Assembly: GCA_003994795.1 (NCBI GenBank)
Contig: AP018269.1
Location: 3,989,177-4,053,176 of the forward strand
Source: Cylindrospermum sp. NIES-4074
GTDB taxonomy: Bacteria > Cyanobacteriota > Cyanobacteriia > Cyanobacteriales > Nostocaceae
DNA: 64,000 nucleotides
Direction: 5' to 3'
In this document: piece by piece, positions 1 through 9,742 of the stretch
How the letters are laid out: each line of letters starts with the position of its first letter
Numbering within the stretch: position 1 is the first letter of the stretch
Program-made: the position numbers and the translations under genes
The notes under the pieces: generated by a model
Told to the model about the DNA's origin: nothing
Database searches by the model: none
The model's input: only the letters and a program-made list of their open reading frames with translations

Positions 1-32
1 ACTTACTTCTCTCAACTCTCAGCATTTTAGAA

Positions 33-106
33 CGGGACTGACGGGGCTCGAACCCGCAACTTCCGCCGTGACAGGGCGGTGCTCTAACCAATTGAACTAC
101 AGTCCC
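33..106 (-). tRNA. tRNA-Asp (GTC)
   Basis: Read on the minus strand this is a 74-nt cloverleaf. It has a 7-bp acceptor stem (GGGACTG/CAGTCCC), a D arm with AATTGGTTA, a 5-bp anticodon stem CCGCC/GGCGG around CTGTCAC (anticodon GTC), and a T arm with TTCGAGC. The 3' CCA is not encoded. The discriminator base is G, as usual for tRNA-Asp. It lies upstream of, and on the same strand as nothing else in the window, so its transcription is probably independent of the kinases that follow. Confidence 0.96.
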
Positions 107-206
107 TTGTTTTGCAACTTTCCAATTATCGTCTACTTTATCTCTACTTGTCAAGTAGGTCGGGTAAGAAATTTCTAGATTTTTTTAATTACCCTTTTCG
201 ACGAGC

Positions 207-1748
207 CTATATCTTAGCATTTTTCATAGCTTGTGATCTCACATTTTGGGAATTTGATTCTAGATTTTGCAACATCTGGGACTGGATTTGCTTATACTGC
301 TGCTTTAAAAGCTGTTTGCTGGATTGAGATTCAGAAGACGGTGGTAGTTTCTGACTCTGTTTGACCCAAATTTTTAGCAGTTCCCGGTATGCTGAACTAA
401 CACGACTGCTGAGAACATTGGTGCAGGTGTAGGGTGGTTCTAGGGTAAAGAGGATCAAAGGGTAGTAGCCATTTTCTGCCAACGTCCACGCTAGCTTTTG
501 ATTTTGGGGATTTTGCATATCTAAGTAGCAGGGGAGCCACTTAGGGACTAGTTCCCGATTGTAAAGGACTGTTACCCATAGCAACATAGGGTGAGGAGAG
601 GTGAGGAAAATAAAATGGTTATCGCAAGTAGAAAGGGCCCGGTTTTTGATTTCTTGTTGAGCCAGCATTAACCATAGTGCTGCTACAGGTTCAGGTTTGG
701 AATCTAGAAGCTGGGGAAACACAATTTCCTGGATGGGTTTATCTTGGGGCCATCTCATTTGCCAACATAGTTGGGCAATCTTCGTTGGCAAGCCAGAACC
801 AGGGGAAGTGCTAGGGGTGGATTTAGAAGACGAATTTGTGGGTAAAGTCAGACTGAGGGACTTTTCTGCACTATCCAAAATTTGGAGAATTTTCGCGATA
901 TTTTGCGGACGGTTGCTGGCTTTTTTAGCAAGACAAGCCATGATTAAATCATTTAACTGTTGTGGTATTTTGAGATTAGGCTTCACATTGGCGATCGCTT
1001 TTGGTGGTTCAAAGTGATGTGCTTTATACCATGCGCCAAAGTAGTCAGTTTCTGGTTGCCAAGGTTTTTGCCCTGTGAGCATCTCAAACATCATCACTCC
1101 CAGGCTATAAATATCAGAGCGACTGTCTAATTCTTCCCCATCTAATTGTTCGGGAGAACAATAGGGTAAAGTCCCATTAAAGCCCTTATTGGTGCTGACT
1201 ACTGTTGAATAATTGACCAATCTGGCAATTCCAAAGTCTAAAATTTTGACTATTTGTCCTAATATGGGGTCAGGGATGACTAGTATGTTTGCTGGCTTAA
1301 TATCTCTATGAACTAGCGGATAAATTTTGCCGTCAATGTTAATGCCTTGATGAGCGCACTGCAAGCCTAAACAAATCTGGCGTGAGAGAGTAATAAACAT
1401 TGGCGCAGACATCGGAATTAAATCTTTTAAACTCTTACCAGATAGATATTCCATCACATAATAAAGTTTGCCATTTTCACTTAAACCATAGTCATAAGCC
1501 CGCACAATATGTATACTGTTTTGACTCAATGCGGCACTCATCTGAGCTTCACGAGCAAAGTTTTCTTGCATCTTAGGGTCGGAAAAAGCCTGAGACAAAA
1601 ACTTTATAGCGACTGGTATTCCCCCCAGCAGAACATCATCTGCTAAAAAAACTTCACCCATGCCACCCTTACCAATTAACTGTTTAAGTTTATATCGGTT
1701 GGCAAGCAACTCCTGACTATTTGGAGACGCAAATGGGCTTTTATTCAC
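207..1748 (-). CDS. Serine/threonine protein kinase (Hanks type), first of a tandem pair
   Basis: A 513-residue soluble kinase with no transmembrane segment. All main kinase motifs are visible: glycine loop GKGGMGEVFLADD near residue 26, VAIK lysine near 48, HRDIKPANI catalytic loop near 150, DFGIA near 173, and SPEQ in place of APE. It should phosphorylate Ser/Thr of unknown targets. After a Ser/Pro-rich linker (about 300-325) comes a C-terminal domain of about 180 residues, with LWVTVLYNRELVPKWLP and NGYYPLILFTLE, that is shared only with the kinase just upstream. The start codon is GTG, with AGAGG a few bases upstream. The gene lies 92 bp behind its paralogue on the same strand, so co-transcription is likely. 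Substrate and signal are unknown. Confidence 0.92.
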   Translation of the reverse strand: MNKSPFASPNSQELLANRYKLKQLIGKGGMGEVFLADDVLLGGIPVAIKFLSQAFSDPKMQENFAREAQMSAALSQNSIHIVRAYDYGLSENGKLYYVMEYLSGKSLKDLIPMSAPMFITLSRQICLGLQCAHQGINIDGKIYPLVHRDIKPANILVIPDPILGQIVKILDFGIARLVNYSTVVSTNKGFNGTLPYCSPEQLDGEELDSRSDIYSLGVMMFEMLTGQKPWQPETDYFGAWYKAHHFEPPKAIANVKPNLKIPQQLNDLIMACLAKKASNRPQNIAKILQILDSAEKSLSLTLPTNSSSKSTPSTSPGSGLPTKIAQLCWQMRWPQDKPIQEIVFPQLLDSKPEPVAALWLMLAQQEIKNRALSTCDNHFIFLTSPHPMLLWVTVLYNRELVPKWLPCYLDMQNPQNQKLAWTLAENGYYPLILFTLEPPYTCTNVLSSRVSSAYRELLKIWVKQSQKLPPSSESQSSKQLLKQQYKQIQSQMLQNLESNSQNVRSQAMKNAKI

Positions 1749-1840
1749 TGTAATAACCTCTGCTGTTTAGGCAATTCGATTTTAAAAGTTTAATCAAAAA
1801 AATCTTCAGATAATAAAGAAATTTTAGTTTTTGATAAAAA

Positions 1841-3445
1841 TTAGAAAATATTATCAAATAACTTGGTTATCCAAGATTTTAAACCTCCCGCTTCGGTTTT
1901 TTGATGTCCTGCTAACTTTTGAAGATTTTCCAATTTCAGCTTTTCATATTCTGCTTTCAGAATAGTTTTGGCTTGGGTGGGCAAAATCGACGCCTTTGAT
2001 CTTTGACTCACAGCTAAACAATCAGCGAGTAGCTGGCGCTGTCTGGCAGTGAGAGTTAAAGTTATCACACAAGTACAATGATTAGGTTCTTCTAGAGCAA
2101 AAAACAGTAGGTGATAGTAGCCTATTTCTGCTAAAACCTGTACTATCTTTTGCCCTCTATGATCTTTGAGATCCAAGTAATAAGGTAGCCACCTTGTCAG
2201 AGTAGGCTTATTATTATATAGCACTGTGATCCACAATACCATTGGGTACACATTCATTTTGCTAATAAATTCAGTGCCATGTGTTTTATCTAAAAAATTG
2301 GTAATCTCTTCTTTGGGCAACATAGCCCAAAAAGTTGGTATTGTACCTTGTGGGCTATGTAATAAGTGGGGAAACCCAATTAGCGCTACTGGTTTATTCT
2401 TGGGCCAAGTCTTCTGTAAACATTCTTTTTCTGAAAAAGTTGTTACAGGTACTAGCTGCATCGGAGATGAAAGTAGGTATTTATCGCTTTTACTAATGGG
2501 AGAAGCATCATGCAGATGCTCCTTAATATTTGTTAAAGTTTCTAATATGTGGCTGACGTTTTGAGGACGATCACTTACTTCCTTAGCTAAACAACTCATC
2601 ACTAGTTTTTGTAATTCCTGGGGAATTGTGACTTGTGGATTTACTTCGGCAAAGGTAGGTGGAATTTGAAAACGATGAGCCTGATACCAACTACCAAAAG
2701 AATGATTTTTTAGCTGAAATGGATGTTTTCCTGTCAGCATTTCAAACATCAGCACTCCTAAACTATAAATATCAGAGCGCACATCCAATAGTTTGCGCCC
2801 CTCCATATGTTCTGGAGAGCAGTAAGGCAAACTGCCAATAAATGAATCAGTCAATGTCATGCCACTGCGTTCTGTTAAAAACTTAGCAATACCAAAATCA
2901 AGAATCTTCACTATCTCTGATTTTTTGCTATCTTCATTAATGAATATATTTTCTGGTTTAATATCCCTGTGAACAATGGGATAAATCTCTCCTTTCAGGC
3001 TGATTCCTTCGTGAGCGCACTGTAAACCTAAACATATTTGCTGACAAATATCTAAAAATTTAGCTATTGTTAAGGGCTGTATTCTGAGAATCTGTTTCAG
3101 ATTTTTTCCCTGGAGATATTCCATGACATAATAGGGAACTTGATCTTCTGTTACCCCATAACTCAAAACGCGAACAATATTTTTACTTTTGCGGCCCAAT
3201 TGAGCGCCAATAAAAATTTCTCTCCCAAAGCGTTGGGACATGTGTTGATTTATCAGATTCAGTGACAAAATCTTCAAAGCAACTGGCATCCCACCTTTAG
3301 CAGCATCTTCTGCTAGGTAAACTCTGCCCATCCCCCCTTTACCAAGTAAGTCTCTAATTAAATAGCGGTTGTTTAAGAACTTTCCAATGTAAACGTCTAA
3401 TTCGGCATTTTGCCTGTCCATATTCTGAAGTTTGTTTGGTGGCAT
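1841..3445 (-). CDS. Serine/threonine protein kinase (Hanks type), second of a tandem pair
   Basis: A 534-residue paralogue of the neighbouring kinase. Motifs: GKGGMGRVYLAED near residue 35, VALK near 55, HRDIKPENIF near 160, DFGIAKF near 183, SPEHMEG in the activation segment. The C-terminal domain repeats the neighbour's pattern (LWITVLYNNKPTLTRWLP, IGYYHLLFFALEEP) at moderate identity, so the duplication is old. No membrane anchor or known sensor domain is visible; the C-terminal domain may bind partners or regulate the kinase, which is inference. The ATG start is the longest frame; a second ATG eight codons in is possible. It would be the first gene of a two-kinase operon. Confidence 0.92.
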   Translation of the reverse strand: MPPNKLQNMDRQNAELDVYIGKFLNNRYLIRDLLGKGGMGRVYLAEDAAKGGMPVALKILSLNLINQHMSQRFGREIFIGAQLGRKSKNIVRVLSYGVTEDQVPYYVMEYLQGKNLKQILRIQPLTIAKFLDICQQICLGLQCAHEGISLKGEIYPIVHRDIKPENIFINEDSKKSEIVKILDFGIAKFLTERSGMTLTDSFIGSLPYCSPEHMEGRKLLDVRSDIYSLGVLMFEMLTGKHPFQLKNHSFGSWYQAHRFQIPPTFAEVNPQVTIPQELQKLVMSCLAKEVSDRPQNVSHILETLTNIKEHLHDASPISKSDKYLLSSPMQLVPVTTFSEKECLQKTWPKNKPVALIGFPHLLHSPQGTIPTFWAMLPKEEITNFLDKTHGTEFISKMNVYPMVLWITVLYNNKPTLTRWLPYYLDLKDHRGQKIVQVLAEIGYYHLLFFALEEPNHCTCVITLTLTARQRQLLADCLAVSQRSKASILPTQAKTILKAEYEKLKLENLQKLAGHQKTEAGGLKSWITKLFDNIF

Positions 3446-4208
3446 AAAATTATTATATGATGAATTTTTACTAGACAGTGGTTGTATAAACTCTTGCTTG
3501 AGCGAGGCTTGACTGTTATTTTATGCATAAACATATTCTGTAATGTTGGACAATCTATCACCTTGTATCAAATTACTTGAAAAAAATATAAACTTCCCAT
3601 AAAATCAGGTTTGCTTCTATGGAAAAGCTCTTAAACCTGGTGTAACATATTTACATAATTTCGCCTATTAGTGATTATACTAAAGCTATAAAAACTCTTG
3701 TTTGCGTTACTTCAGTAACAGTAATTATACGTAAAAATTCTTACTGCGGTTTTAGTAGTAGGATGAAGCTGTCTCACCTTCAAATTGCATCTAATCAATA
3801 GCTAGAATGCTTACAAAGAGGATTTTTGGCGTCACAGATAATTCCAGATAAACCTCCCAATTAAAATTTTTGAAAAGATAATTTTGTGGGTAAAGTGGTT
3901 TATCCAATTAGGATGTATGTTAATTATTAATAATATTGATATTATATAGCGTTTCTCGACCTAGTGAGGTACTTTAAGAAGTAATTAACCACAGATAAAC
4001 ACAGATAAACACAGATAAATTTGTACCTCAGCACACTAGAAACCGCTATATATATTGCAACTATCTATGTTTGAGTCTTTTTGGAGAAGTCTAATAAATT
4101 GAGAAAGGTAGATATATTAGTCAATTAATTAACCTCAGCCTCTTGTGACTTAGGCGGTTGAGCAGGAAAAATCATGTCACAATTAACGAGATTTTATCTA
4201 TATAAAAA
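3446..4208. other. AT-rich intergenic region with one inverted-repeat element
   Basis: 763 bp between the divergently placed kinase promoter and the end of the RecB-like gene. No coding frame of protein-like composition was seen. It should contain the promoter of the kinase pair near its left end. The only clear structure is the inverted-repeat element at 3943-4053. Confidence 0.6.
3943..4053. repeat. MITE-like inverted-repeat element with a triplicated ACAGATAAAC core
   Basis: Two imperfect 30-bp arms, TATATAGCG...GAGGTAC at 3943-3972 and GTACCTC...CGCTATATA at 4023-4053, face each other. Between them lies AACCACAGATAAA followed by two more CACAGATAAA units. The internal motif is the same, in reverse orientation, as the split repeat at 16668-16900. 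There is no coding capacity, so it would be non-autonomous if mobile. Confidence 0.7.
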
Positions 4209-5678
4209 TTACTTTGTAGCAACTTCTGTTTCCATCCAAGCTTCTTGAACAAATTTGACAAGCCAATCTTTCACTCTGCGGGTGGCGCGACAGTCATCTT
4301 CATTGTAGCGTTGAATTATTTCTAGTAAGGTGCGATCGCCTGTTTCTAACCATTGATCGTACCAATAAATACATTTAGCACCGCTAGCTTCTTGATCACG
4401 CCACTCAAACCCTATCCAACGGGCGATCGCTTTTAGGGCATAGCTTTCTACGGGCAAGGCAACGCTTTGAGTTAATTGTTCATACACATCCACAAACCGA
4501 TTTAGTACGGGATTTACTGAAGAATTGGGTGTGCCATACAGCTTTGCCATCTGTTTAACTGTATCAAATTCGTAGACACAAAAATGATAAATCGGGGCTT
4601 TGGGATATTGCCAAACCAAATCTAGAAATTGTTGCCAAATTAATTTTTCGTCTGCTGGTTTTTCTGCTAAAAAAGAATAAAACTGTTCTGTATTAGCTTG
4701 CCTATCAACGACCAAAACCCCTAAGAGATAATGTAAATTTAAGTCTGGCTGGGCTTCAATATCAAAATAAAGTTCTATGGGGGCTGTGAATGTGAGATAT
4801 TCTGTTGGTAGTGGATCGGGTAAGATAAACGGGCGTTTTTCTAGTGCAGATTGAGCTTGTACTACTAGCTTTGGTGCAATTCTACCTTCAAAACCAGGTA
4901 GGTTTTCCAAGGTGGAAAGACTAGTATTAGCGAAAGATTCTAGTGTGGTGACGGAAATGGCTTGGAGTTGATTGTAGCGAACGGGTGTGATGCCTGGTAA
5001 CAGTGAGAGGTGTTGCTGGGAATGTGCGATCGCATAACAATGACTATACCAATGGCACAGATTACACTTTTGACGAGAAATAAATATCTCTGGCGCTTGG
5101 GGTGACTCGATAACTTGGGTAAATTCCTCTAGAATTTGCTGCATTTGGGGTATCCATCGGCATAAATCCACCGTATAACCCTGGTCTTTATTACGCAATA
5201 TTAACCAAGCTGTTTCGGGTGTAACTCCCTGCACCATTGTTAATGTTTGGGCATGAAATGCTACTACAACCTGATATTCCTGTTTGGGGCGCTTACCTAG
5301 TTCAATATTCACCGGCACATACATCCAATCTCCAAAATTAGATGTTCCTGGCTGTTTCATAAGTATGTCGGGACGACTCAGCAGGGTGTATTCTTCAGAA
5401 TAGGTGGTTAACAACACCCCTTTATGAATGTACTCAACCCCTTGCTGCATCAATTCTAAAGTTGCTGCTGCGCCTGCTTGCCAGTTTCTTGGTGGATAAT
5501 CTGGTTGATGATAAGTGAACTGTGTTAAGACGCTCAAATGATGGGCAATCTTGTCCTGTTGCACTTTTAGCAGCAACTCATTGATCGGATCTCGCTGACT
5601 TCTGTCACCGTGAGTATCTAAAAAAGGCCGCCGCTTACAGCGTTGATATTGTAATAGGTGTTCAGCATTAATTAACAT
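4209..5678 (-). CDS. TM0106-family RecB-like putative nuclease
   Basis: 489 residues. The N-terminal half resembles the PD-(D/E)XK (RecB/Cas4-like) nuclease fold. Cys14 (YQRCKRR) plus the cluster CNLCHWYSHC near residue 205 give the four cysteines that bind an Fe-S cluster in related proteins. A helix-hairpin-like segment follows (LLPGITPVRYNQLQAI). The C-terminal third is RNase H/exonuclease-like: YFDIEAQ near 308, a tyrosine-rich middle, and YNEDDC near 464, with acidic residues placed as in DEDD nucleases. The family is common in cyanobacteria, and its exact DNA repair or processing role is not established. It stands alone, with no cas genes nearby. Confidence 0.85.
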   Translation of the reverse strand: MLINAEHLLQYQRCKRRPFLDTHGDRSQRDPINELLLKVQQDKIAHHLSVLTQFTYHQPDYPPRNWQAGAAATLELMQQGVEYIHKGVLLTTYSEEYTLLSRPDILMKQPGTSNFGDWMYVPVNIELGKRPKQEYQVVVAFHAQTLTMVQGVTPETAWLILRNKDQGYTVDLCRWIPQMQQILEEFTQVIESPQAPEIFISRQKCNLCHWYSHCYAIAHSQQHLSLLPGITPVRYNQLQAISVTTLESFANTSLSTLENLPGFEGRIAPKLVVQAQSALEKRPFILPDPLPTEYLTFTAPIELYFDIEAQPDLNLHYLLGVLVVDRQANTEQFYSFLAEKPADEKLIWQQFLDLVWQYPKAPIYHFCVYEFDTVKQMAKLYGTPNSSVNPVLNRFVDVYEQLTQSVALPVESYALKAIARWIGFEWRDQEASGAKCIYWYDQWLETGDRTLLEIIQRYNEDDCRATRRVKDWLVKFVQEAWMETEVATK

Positions 5679-5877
5679 CCTTTTAAACTAACAATAATTA
5701 GGACGATATGGGCGTAATCCGGTTCACTAAAGTTGCTGTGAGTAAAGGTGCAGCAAACCAAAATCTCAAATCCAAATAAAATTTATCAGTTGTCCTTCAT
5801 GGTAACTTGCATATAGTCAGCAGATAAAATGCTGGTTATTACTGGGTTTTAACATTTTTGGGAATTTTGAATTGCTT

Positions 5878-7038
5878 ATGACTAAGTTGCATCACCACCG
5901 AGAACAATTTCCTGCATTAGGGAATAAAACTTATTTTAACTATGGGGGACAAGGCCCCATGCCTCAAGGGGCTATGGATGCCATCACCCAAACTCAAGCA
6001 CACATCCAGCACCTCGGCCCCTTTGGAAATGAGGCTTATGGCTGGATCGTAACCCAAATTCAAGCTACTAGAGAAGCGATCGCCTCCCAGTTGCAAATCC
6101 CCTCTGCCACCATTACCCTCACAGACAATGTTACTGTAGGCTGTAATATTGCCATGTGGGGCATTGAGTGGCGTGCTGGCGACCATTTGCTGCTCTCAGA
6201 CTGCGAACACCCAGGAGTAATTGCTACTGCCCAGGAAATCAGCCGCAGATTTGCTGTAGAAGTTACTACCTGCCCCCTGATAGCAACTTTAAATGCGGGC
6301 GATCCTGTGGAAGTTATTGCCCAACATTTGCGCCCTAATACCCGCTTGGTGGTTTTAAGTCATGTCTTTTGGAATACTGGTCAAGTTTTACCACTTGACA
6401 AAATATCCAAAATATGCAGAGACAACAATTCTTTTCTCTTAGTAGATGCTGCCCAATCAGTTGGCGCCCTACCTTTAAATTTAACTGAATTAGGGGTAGA
6501 TTTCTATGCCTTCACCGGACATAAATGGTTATGTGGCCCGGCTGGTGTAGGCGGTTTGTATGTTCGCCCAGAAGCGCGGGAAAGCTTGAAACCTACGTTT
6601 ATCGGCTTAAACGGCATAGTCGTTGATAGTCAAGGACAGCCTGTGAGTTGGAAACCGGATGGATGCAGATACGAAGTGTCTACATCAGCTTCTCCGCTAT
6701 TTATTGGGTTGAAAGAGGCGATCGCCATTCATCAGCAATGGGGAACACCACAGCAACGTTATCAACAAATCCTCCATAACAGTGAATACCTCTGGCGACA
6801 GTTGACAGAGTTACCTGAAGTCAAATGTTTGCGAACTTCCCCCCCAGAAAGTGGTATTGTCTCCTTCCAACTCGCCAATCAAAAACCTTTGAAGTTGGTG
6901 CAATTTCTAGAGTCACAAAGAATTTTAACGCGGACAATTGTCAATCCTCAATGTATTCGCGTTACTGTACATTACTTGACTTTAGAATCAGAAATTGACC
7001 AATTGGTAGCAGGAGTTCAAAGTTTTTGTCAAATTTAG
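5878..7038 (+). CDS. PLP-dependent class V aminotransferase-fold enzyme, L-cysteine/cystine C-S lyase-like
   Basis: 386 residues. It aligns by eye along its length with the Synechocystis cystine C-S lyase (C-DES): shared blocks include NKTYFNYGGQGPMP, TDNVTVGCNIAMWG, DCEHPGVIA, LSHVFWNTGQVLPL and FTGHKWLCGPAGVGGLY. The Lys of GHKW is the PLP Schiff-base residue, and the Asp of DAAQS binds the pyridine nitrogen. By family it would release a persulfide from cystine or cysteine, possibly for Fe-S assembly; a cysteine-desulfurase or epimerase-like activity cannot be excluded. An ATG at 5878 is preferred over the TTG two codons upstream. The next gene starts 13 bp downstream, so the two are probably one operon. 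Confidence 0.85.
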   Translation: MTKLHHHREQFPALGNKTYFNYGGQGPMPQGAMDAITQTQAHIQHLGPFGNEAYGWIVTQIQATREAIASQLQIPSATITLTDNVTVGCNIAMWGIEWRAGDHLLLSDCEHPGVIATAQEISRRFAVEVTTCPLIATLNAGDPVEVIAQHLRPNTRLVVLSHVFWNTGQVLPLDKISKICRDNNSFLLVDAAQSVGALPLNLTELGVDFYAFTGHKWLCGPAGVGGLYVRPEARESLKPTFIGLNGIVVDSQGQPVSWKPDGCRYEVSTSASPLFIGLKEAIAIHQQWGTPQQRYQQILHNSEYLWRQLTELPEVKCLRTSPPESGIVSFQLANQKPLKLVQFLESQRILTRTIVNPQCIRVTVHYLTLESEIDQLVAGVQSFCQI

Positions 7039-7051
7039 ATATAAATCTCAC

Positions 7052-8134
7052 ATGGAACGCCCAATTTTATATGTAGCTATCACTAATCATGCTTTTGGTC
7101 ATGCTGCCCGTACAGCATCCATAGTGGGAACAATTCAAAAGTTGTGTCCAGAAGTTTTAGTAATTTTTGTGACTACTGCCCCAAGATGGCTGCTAGAGTG
7201 CTATGTGGATGGTGATTTCATCTTGCGTCAACGGGCATTTGATTTGGGTGTGGTGCAGACAGATAGTTTGACAATGGATAAAGTAGCCACCTTAGCAAAG
7301 TTGCAAGAAATTCAAAAGCGTCAAAATTCGCTCATTGCCTCAGAAGTCAATTTTATTAGGCAAAATCGTGTAAATCTTATCTTGGCGGATATTCCCTTCC
7401 TCGCGGCTGGATTTGCTAAAACTGCCAATATCCCCTGCTGGATGATTGGTAATTTTGGTTGGGATTTTATTTATCGAGATTGGGGAGGGGAATTTATCGC
7501 CATTGCTGATTGGATTAGTGATTGGTATGGAAAATGCGATCGCCTTTTTCGTCTCCCCTTCCATGAACCAATGCAGGCTTTCCCCCAAATCACAGATGTT
7601 GGTTTAACTGGCGGTTCCCCCCGGTTTGCTGCTGATGAGTTACGCGCCACCTGGGGGATAACTGCACCGCGAGAAAAAACTATTTTGATCACTTTTGGTG
7701 GTTTGGGTTTACAGCAAGTTCCCTACGACAATCTGCGGCGGTTTCCTGATTGGCAATTTGTGGTTTTCGAGGAATCTGCACCAAATTTACATAATATTGT
7801 CAAAGTTATCAATCATCAATACCGCCCTGTGGATTTTCTGCCAATTTGTGCGAGAGTCGTTTCTAAGCCTGGTTACGGCACTTTTGCAGAAGCCACCATA
7901 TTGCAAGTACCAGTGGTAACTATCCCCCGTGATGACTTTGGGGAAGCTGCGTTTCTCTTGGAAGGGATTACGAATTATAACCACCATCAAATCCTTACCC
8001 CAACTGAGTTTTTTCAAGGAAACTGGGATTTTCTCCATGATTTACCTCAACCACCTCAGCAAAAAGATGCGATCGCTAGAAATGGGAATCAAGTTATAGC
8101 TGAAGCTGTGATCAACTATTTCCGCAGTCATTAA
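7052..8134 (+). CDS. Glycosyltransferase-fold (GT-B/MurG-like) conserved protein
   Basis: 360 residues beginning MERPILYVAITNHAFGHAAR, a glycine/histidine-rich first strand-loop typical of GT-B proteins that bind UDP-sugars. Further blocks: ILADIPFLAAGFAKTANIP near 112, ITFGGLGLQQVPY near 215, and a C-terminal VSKPGYGTFAEA near 272, like the sugar-nucleotide binding loop of MurG-type enzymes. No membrane segment. Donor and acceptor are unknown, and related proteins occur fused to or beside sugar kinases. It follows the lyase by 13 bp on the same strand, so co-transcription is likely, although the functional link is unclear. Confidence 0.7.
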   Translation: MERPILYVAITNHAFGHAARTASIVGTIQKLCPEVLVIFVTTAPRWLLECYVDGDFILRQRAFDLGVVQTDSLTMDKVATLAKLQEIQKRQNSLIASEVNFIRQNRVNLILADIPFLAAGFAKTANIPCWMIGNFGWDFIYRDWGGEFIAIADWISDWYGKCDRLFRLPFHEPMQAFPQITDVGLTGGSPRFAADELRATWGITAPREKTILITFGGLGLQQVPYDNLRRFPDWQFVVFEESAPNLHNIVKVINHQYRPVDFLPICARVVSKPGYGTFAEATILQVPVVTIPRDDFGEAAFLLEGITNYNHHQILTPTEFFQGNWDFLHDLPQPPQQKDAIARNGNQVIAEAVINYFRSH

Positions 8135-8204
8135 ACTTATAATACAAATACGCATTATCCTAAAAAACTCTCTCCAGCTAGAGAATCAGCGATTATTACA
8201 ACAA

Positions 8205-8618
8205 ATGACTCACTTCCAAAAGTTACTAAAAATTTCCACCACTGGCAAATCTTTTTACAACATCACCTCAAAAATTGCCGCTATAGTTGACGAGTCGGGG
8301 GTAAAAACTGGACTTTGCACCTTATTTTTGCGCCACACCTCAGCTAGTTTAGTGATTCAAGAAAACGCCGATCCTGATGTGCTGGTGGATTTAGCTAACT
8401 TTATGGCTAAACTTGTACCAGAATCCGGTAAATATATCCATGATGCTGAAGGCCCCGATGATATGCCAGCACATATCCGCACAGCCTTAACTCACACTTC
8501 GGAACACATCCCCATTAATAACGGTCATTTGGTGCTAGGAACTTGGCAAGGAATCTATATTTGGGAACATCGCCAACGTAATCATACCAGAGAGTTGGTA
8601 GTTCATATTTCTGCATAA
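8205..8618 (+). CDS. YjbQ/UPF0047 family protein
   Basis: 137 residues, the usual length for this single-domain family (COG0432). Recognisable blocks are GLCTLFLRHTSASLVIQENA near 40, DAEGPDDMPAHIRTALT in the middle, and LGTWQGIYIWEHR near the end, with the conserved His and Asp/Glu residues expected to line the active-site pocket. Some members have thiamin phosphate synthase activity in vitro, and the physiological role is unsettled. It is 70 bp downstream of the GT-like gene on the same strand and could be the tail of that operon. Confidence 0.9.
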   Translation: MTHFQKLLKISTTGKSFYNITSKIAAIVDESGVKTGLCTLFLRHTSASLVIQENADPDVLVDLANFMAKLVPESGKYIHDAEGPDDMPAHIRTALTHTSEHIPINNGHLVLGTWQGIYIWEHRQRNHTRELVVHISA

Positions 8619-8835
8619 GGATTTATCAAAGTTTGGTTAACAGTAAAGCAGAGGGTAGAGATAAACCTGGCGATAGATGATGCTGATTTTTCCAAAATCC
8701 AACAGGAATCCTAGAATAGCTTTCTGTATCTTTTTGTAACCAGAAAATTAAGTTTATTTGCAATATATTAACGGTTCTCAGGTTGACAAGATAAACTGAT
8801 GTTTATTGTCAGAACTACAGGATGTTTCAATTAAT

Positions 8836-9585
8836 ATGAAACAAAACCTAATAACTACGCATAGTTTTTGTAGTCTTGATCAAATTATCGCCCAGCAATC
8901 AGTAAGTCTATTGTCTCTAAATCCCCATAAAAATTTAATGACTAGCTTTACGGAACTGGGAAGTTTAATTTTTGAAAATACCACAGATATCCAACTAATA
9001 AGCGCCATACAGAAGACATTAGAAAGTATAGTTTATGCCCAAATGCAAAACTTTCCTGAAAATCTCTTCTGGGATTTTGATTTTATGGTTAGCAATATGC
9101 TCAAACAGGCATTGTTAAAGGAACATAGTGCTGTTGAGTTTTTAGAATCCTTTGGCGAAAAAATGGTTTTATTAACACAAATGTTTGGCATTAATACAGA
9201 TATTCATTTCCGCTATGTTCACGATTTTATATATGGTTTTGAATGGGCGAGATGGGTGCAAAAAGATCCACAAAATCGCGCAGATATAGCACCTTTCGAT
9301 TTGATTTTTTTGGATTATTTACTCAATAAAGGTAAGGAACTTTTGCAACGCATCAGTCTGAATGAGGTCACATATTATAAACTGAGTGATACAGGCTATC
9401 GCAATCCCTTTACTTTCTCTCGTGAACCTGAAGATGAACGCCTTTTATTAACTTCTCTTGCTAAAGAACAACTTATCCCAGTTGCAGCTTGGAATTGGAA
9501 TGCTCAACCTGTATGGAATAAACCTTTTCAGCAAATGCGGGAAGAGTTATCTTTAAAACTTAATATTCGCCAACAGACAACTTGA
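8836..9585 (+). CDS. Conserved cyanobacterial protein of unknown function
   Basis: 249 residues from the ATG at 8836; a TTG ten codons earlier would lengthen it but has no ribosome binding site. I do not recognise a family. It is mostly helical and rich in Phe, Leu and Met (QNFPENLFWDFDFMVSNML), with an HFRYVHDFIYGFEWARWVQ segment and no signal peptide or clear membrane helix. The C-terminal part holds YKLSDTGYRNPFTFSREPED. Codon use resembles its neighbours, and the preceding 217 bp look like a promoter region, so it is probably a real, singly transcribed gene. Confidence 0.6.
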   Translation: MKQNLITTHSFCSLDQIIAQQSVSLLSLNPHKNLMTSFTELGSLIFENTTDIQLISAIQKTLESIVYAQMQNFPENLFWDFDFMVSNMLKQALLKEHSAVEFLESFGEKMVLLTQMFGINTDIHFRYVHDFIYGFEWARWVQKDPQNRADIAPFDLIFLDYLLNKGKELLQRISLNEVTYYKLSDTGYRNPFTFSREPEDERLLLTSLAKEQLIPVAAWNWNAQPVWNKPFQQMREELSLKLNIRQQTT

Positions 9586-9742
9586 AACCATCCATCCATA
9601 GCTAGATATCCAGCAATCTCATATAAAATTGATAATTCGTAACTTGTACTCAGCATAATAATTACGAATTACTAATTAACTAGGCTGTCTTTAATCTTTT
9701 GCATCTATATGTAATAGGGTGAATAGCTGCCTAGAAAATCCT

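Noticed and set aside
4209..5678. Cas4 of a CRISPR system
   Set aside because: The four-cysteine RecB-like part is similar, but the RNase H-like C-terminal half marks the TM0106 family and there are no cas genes or repeats around it.
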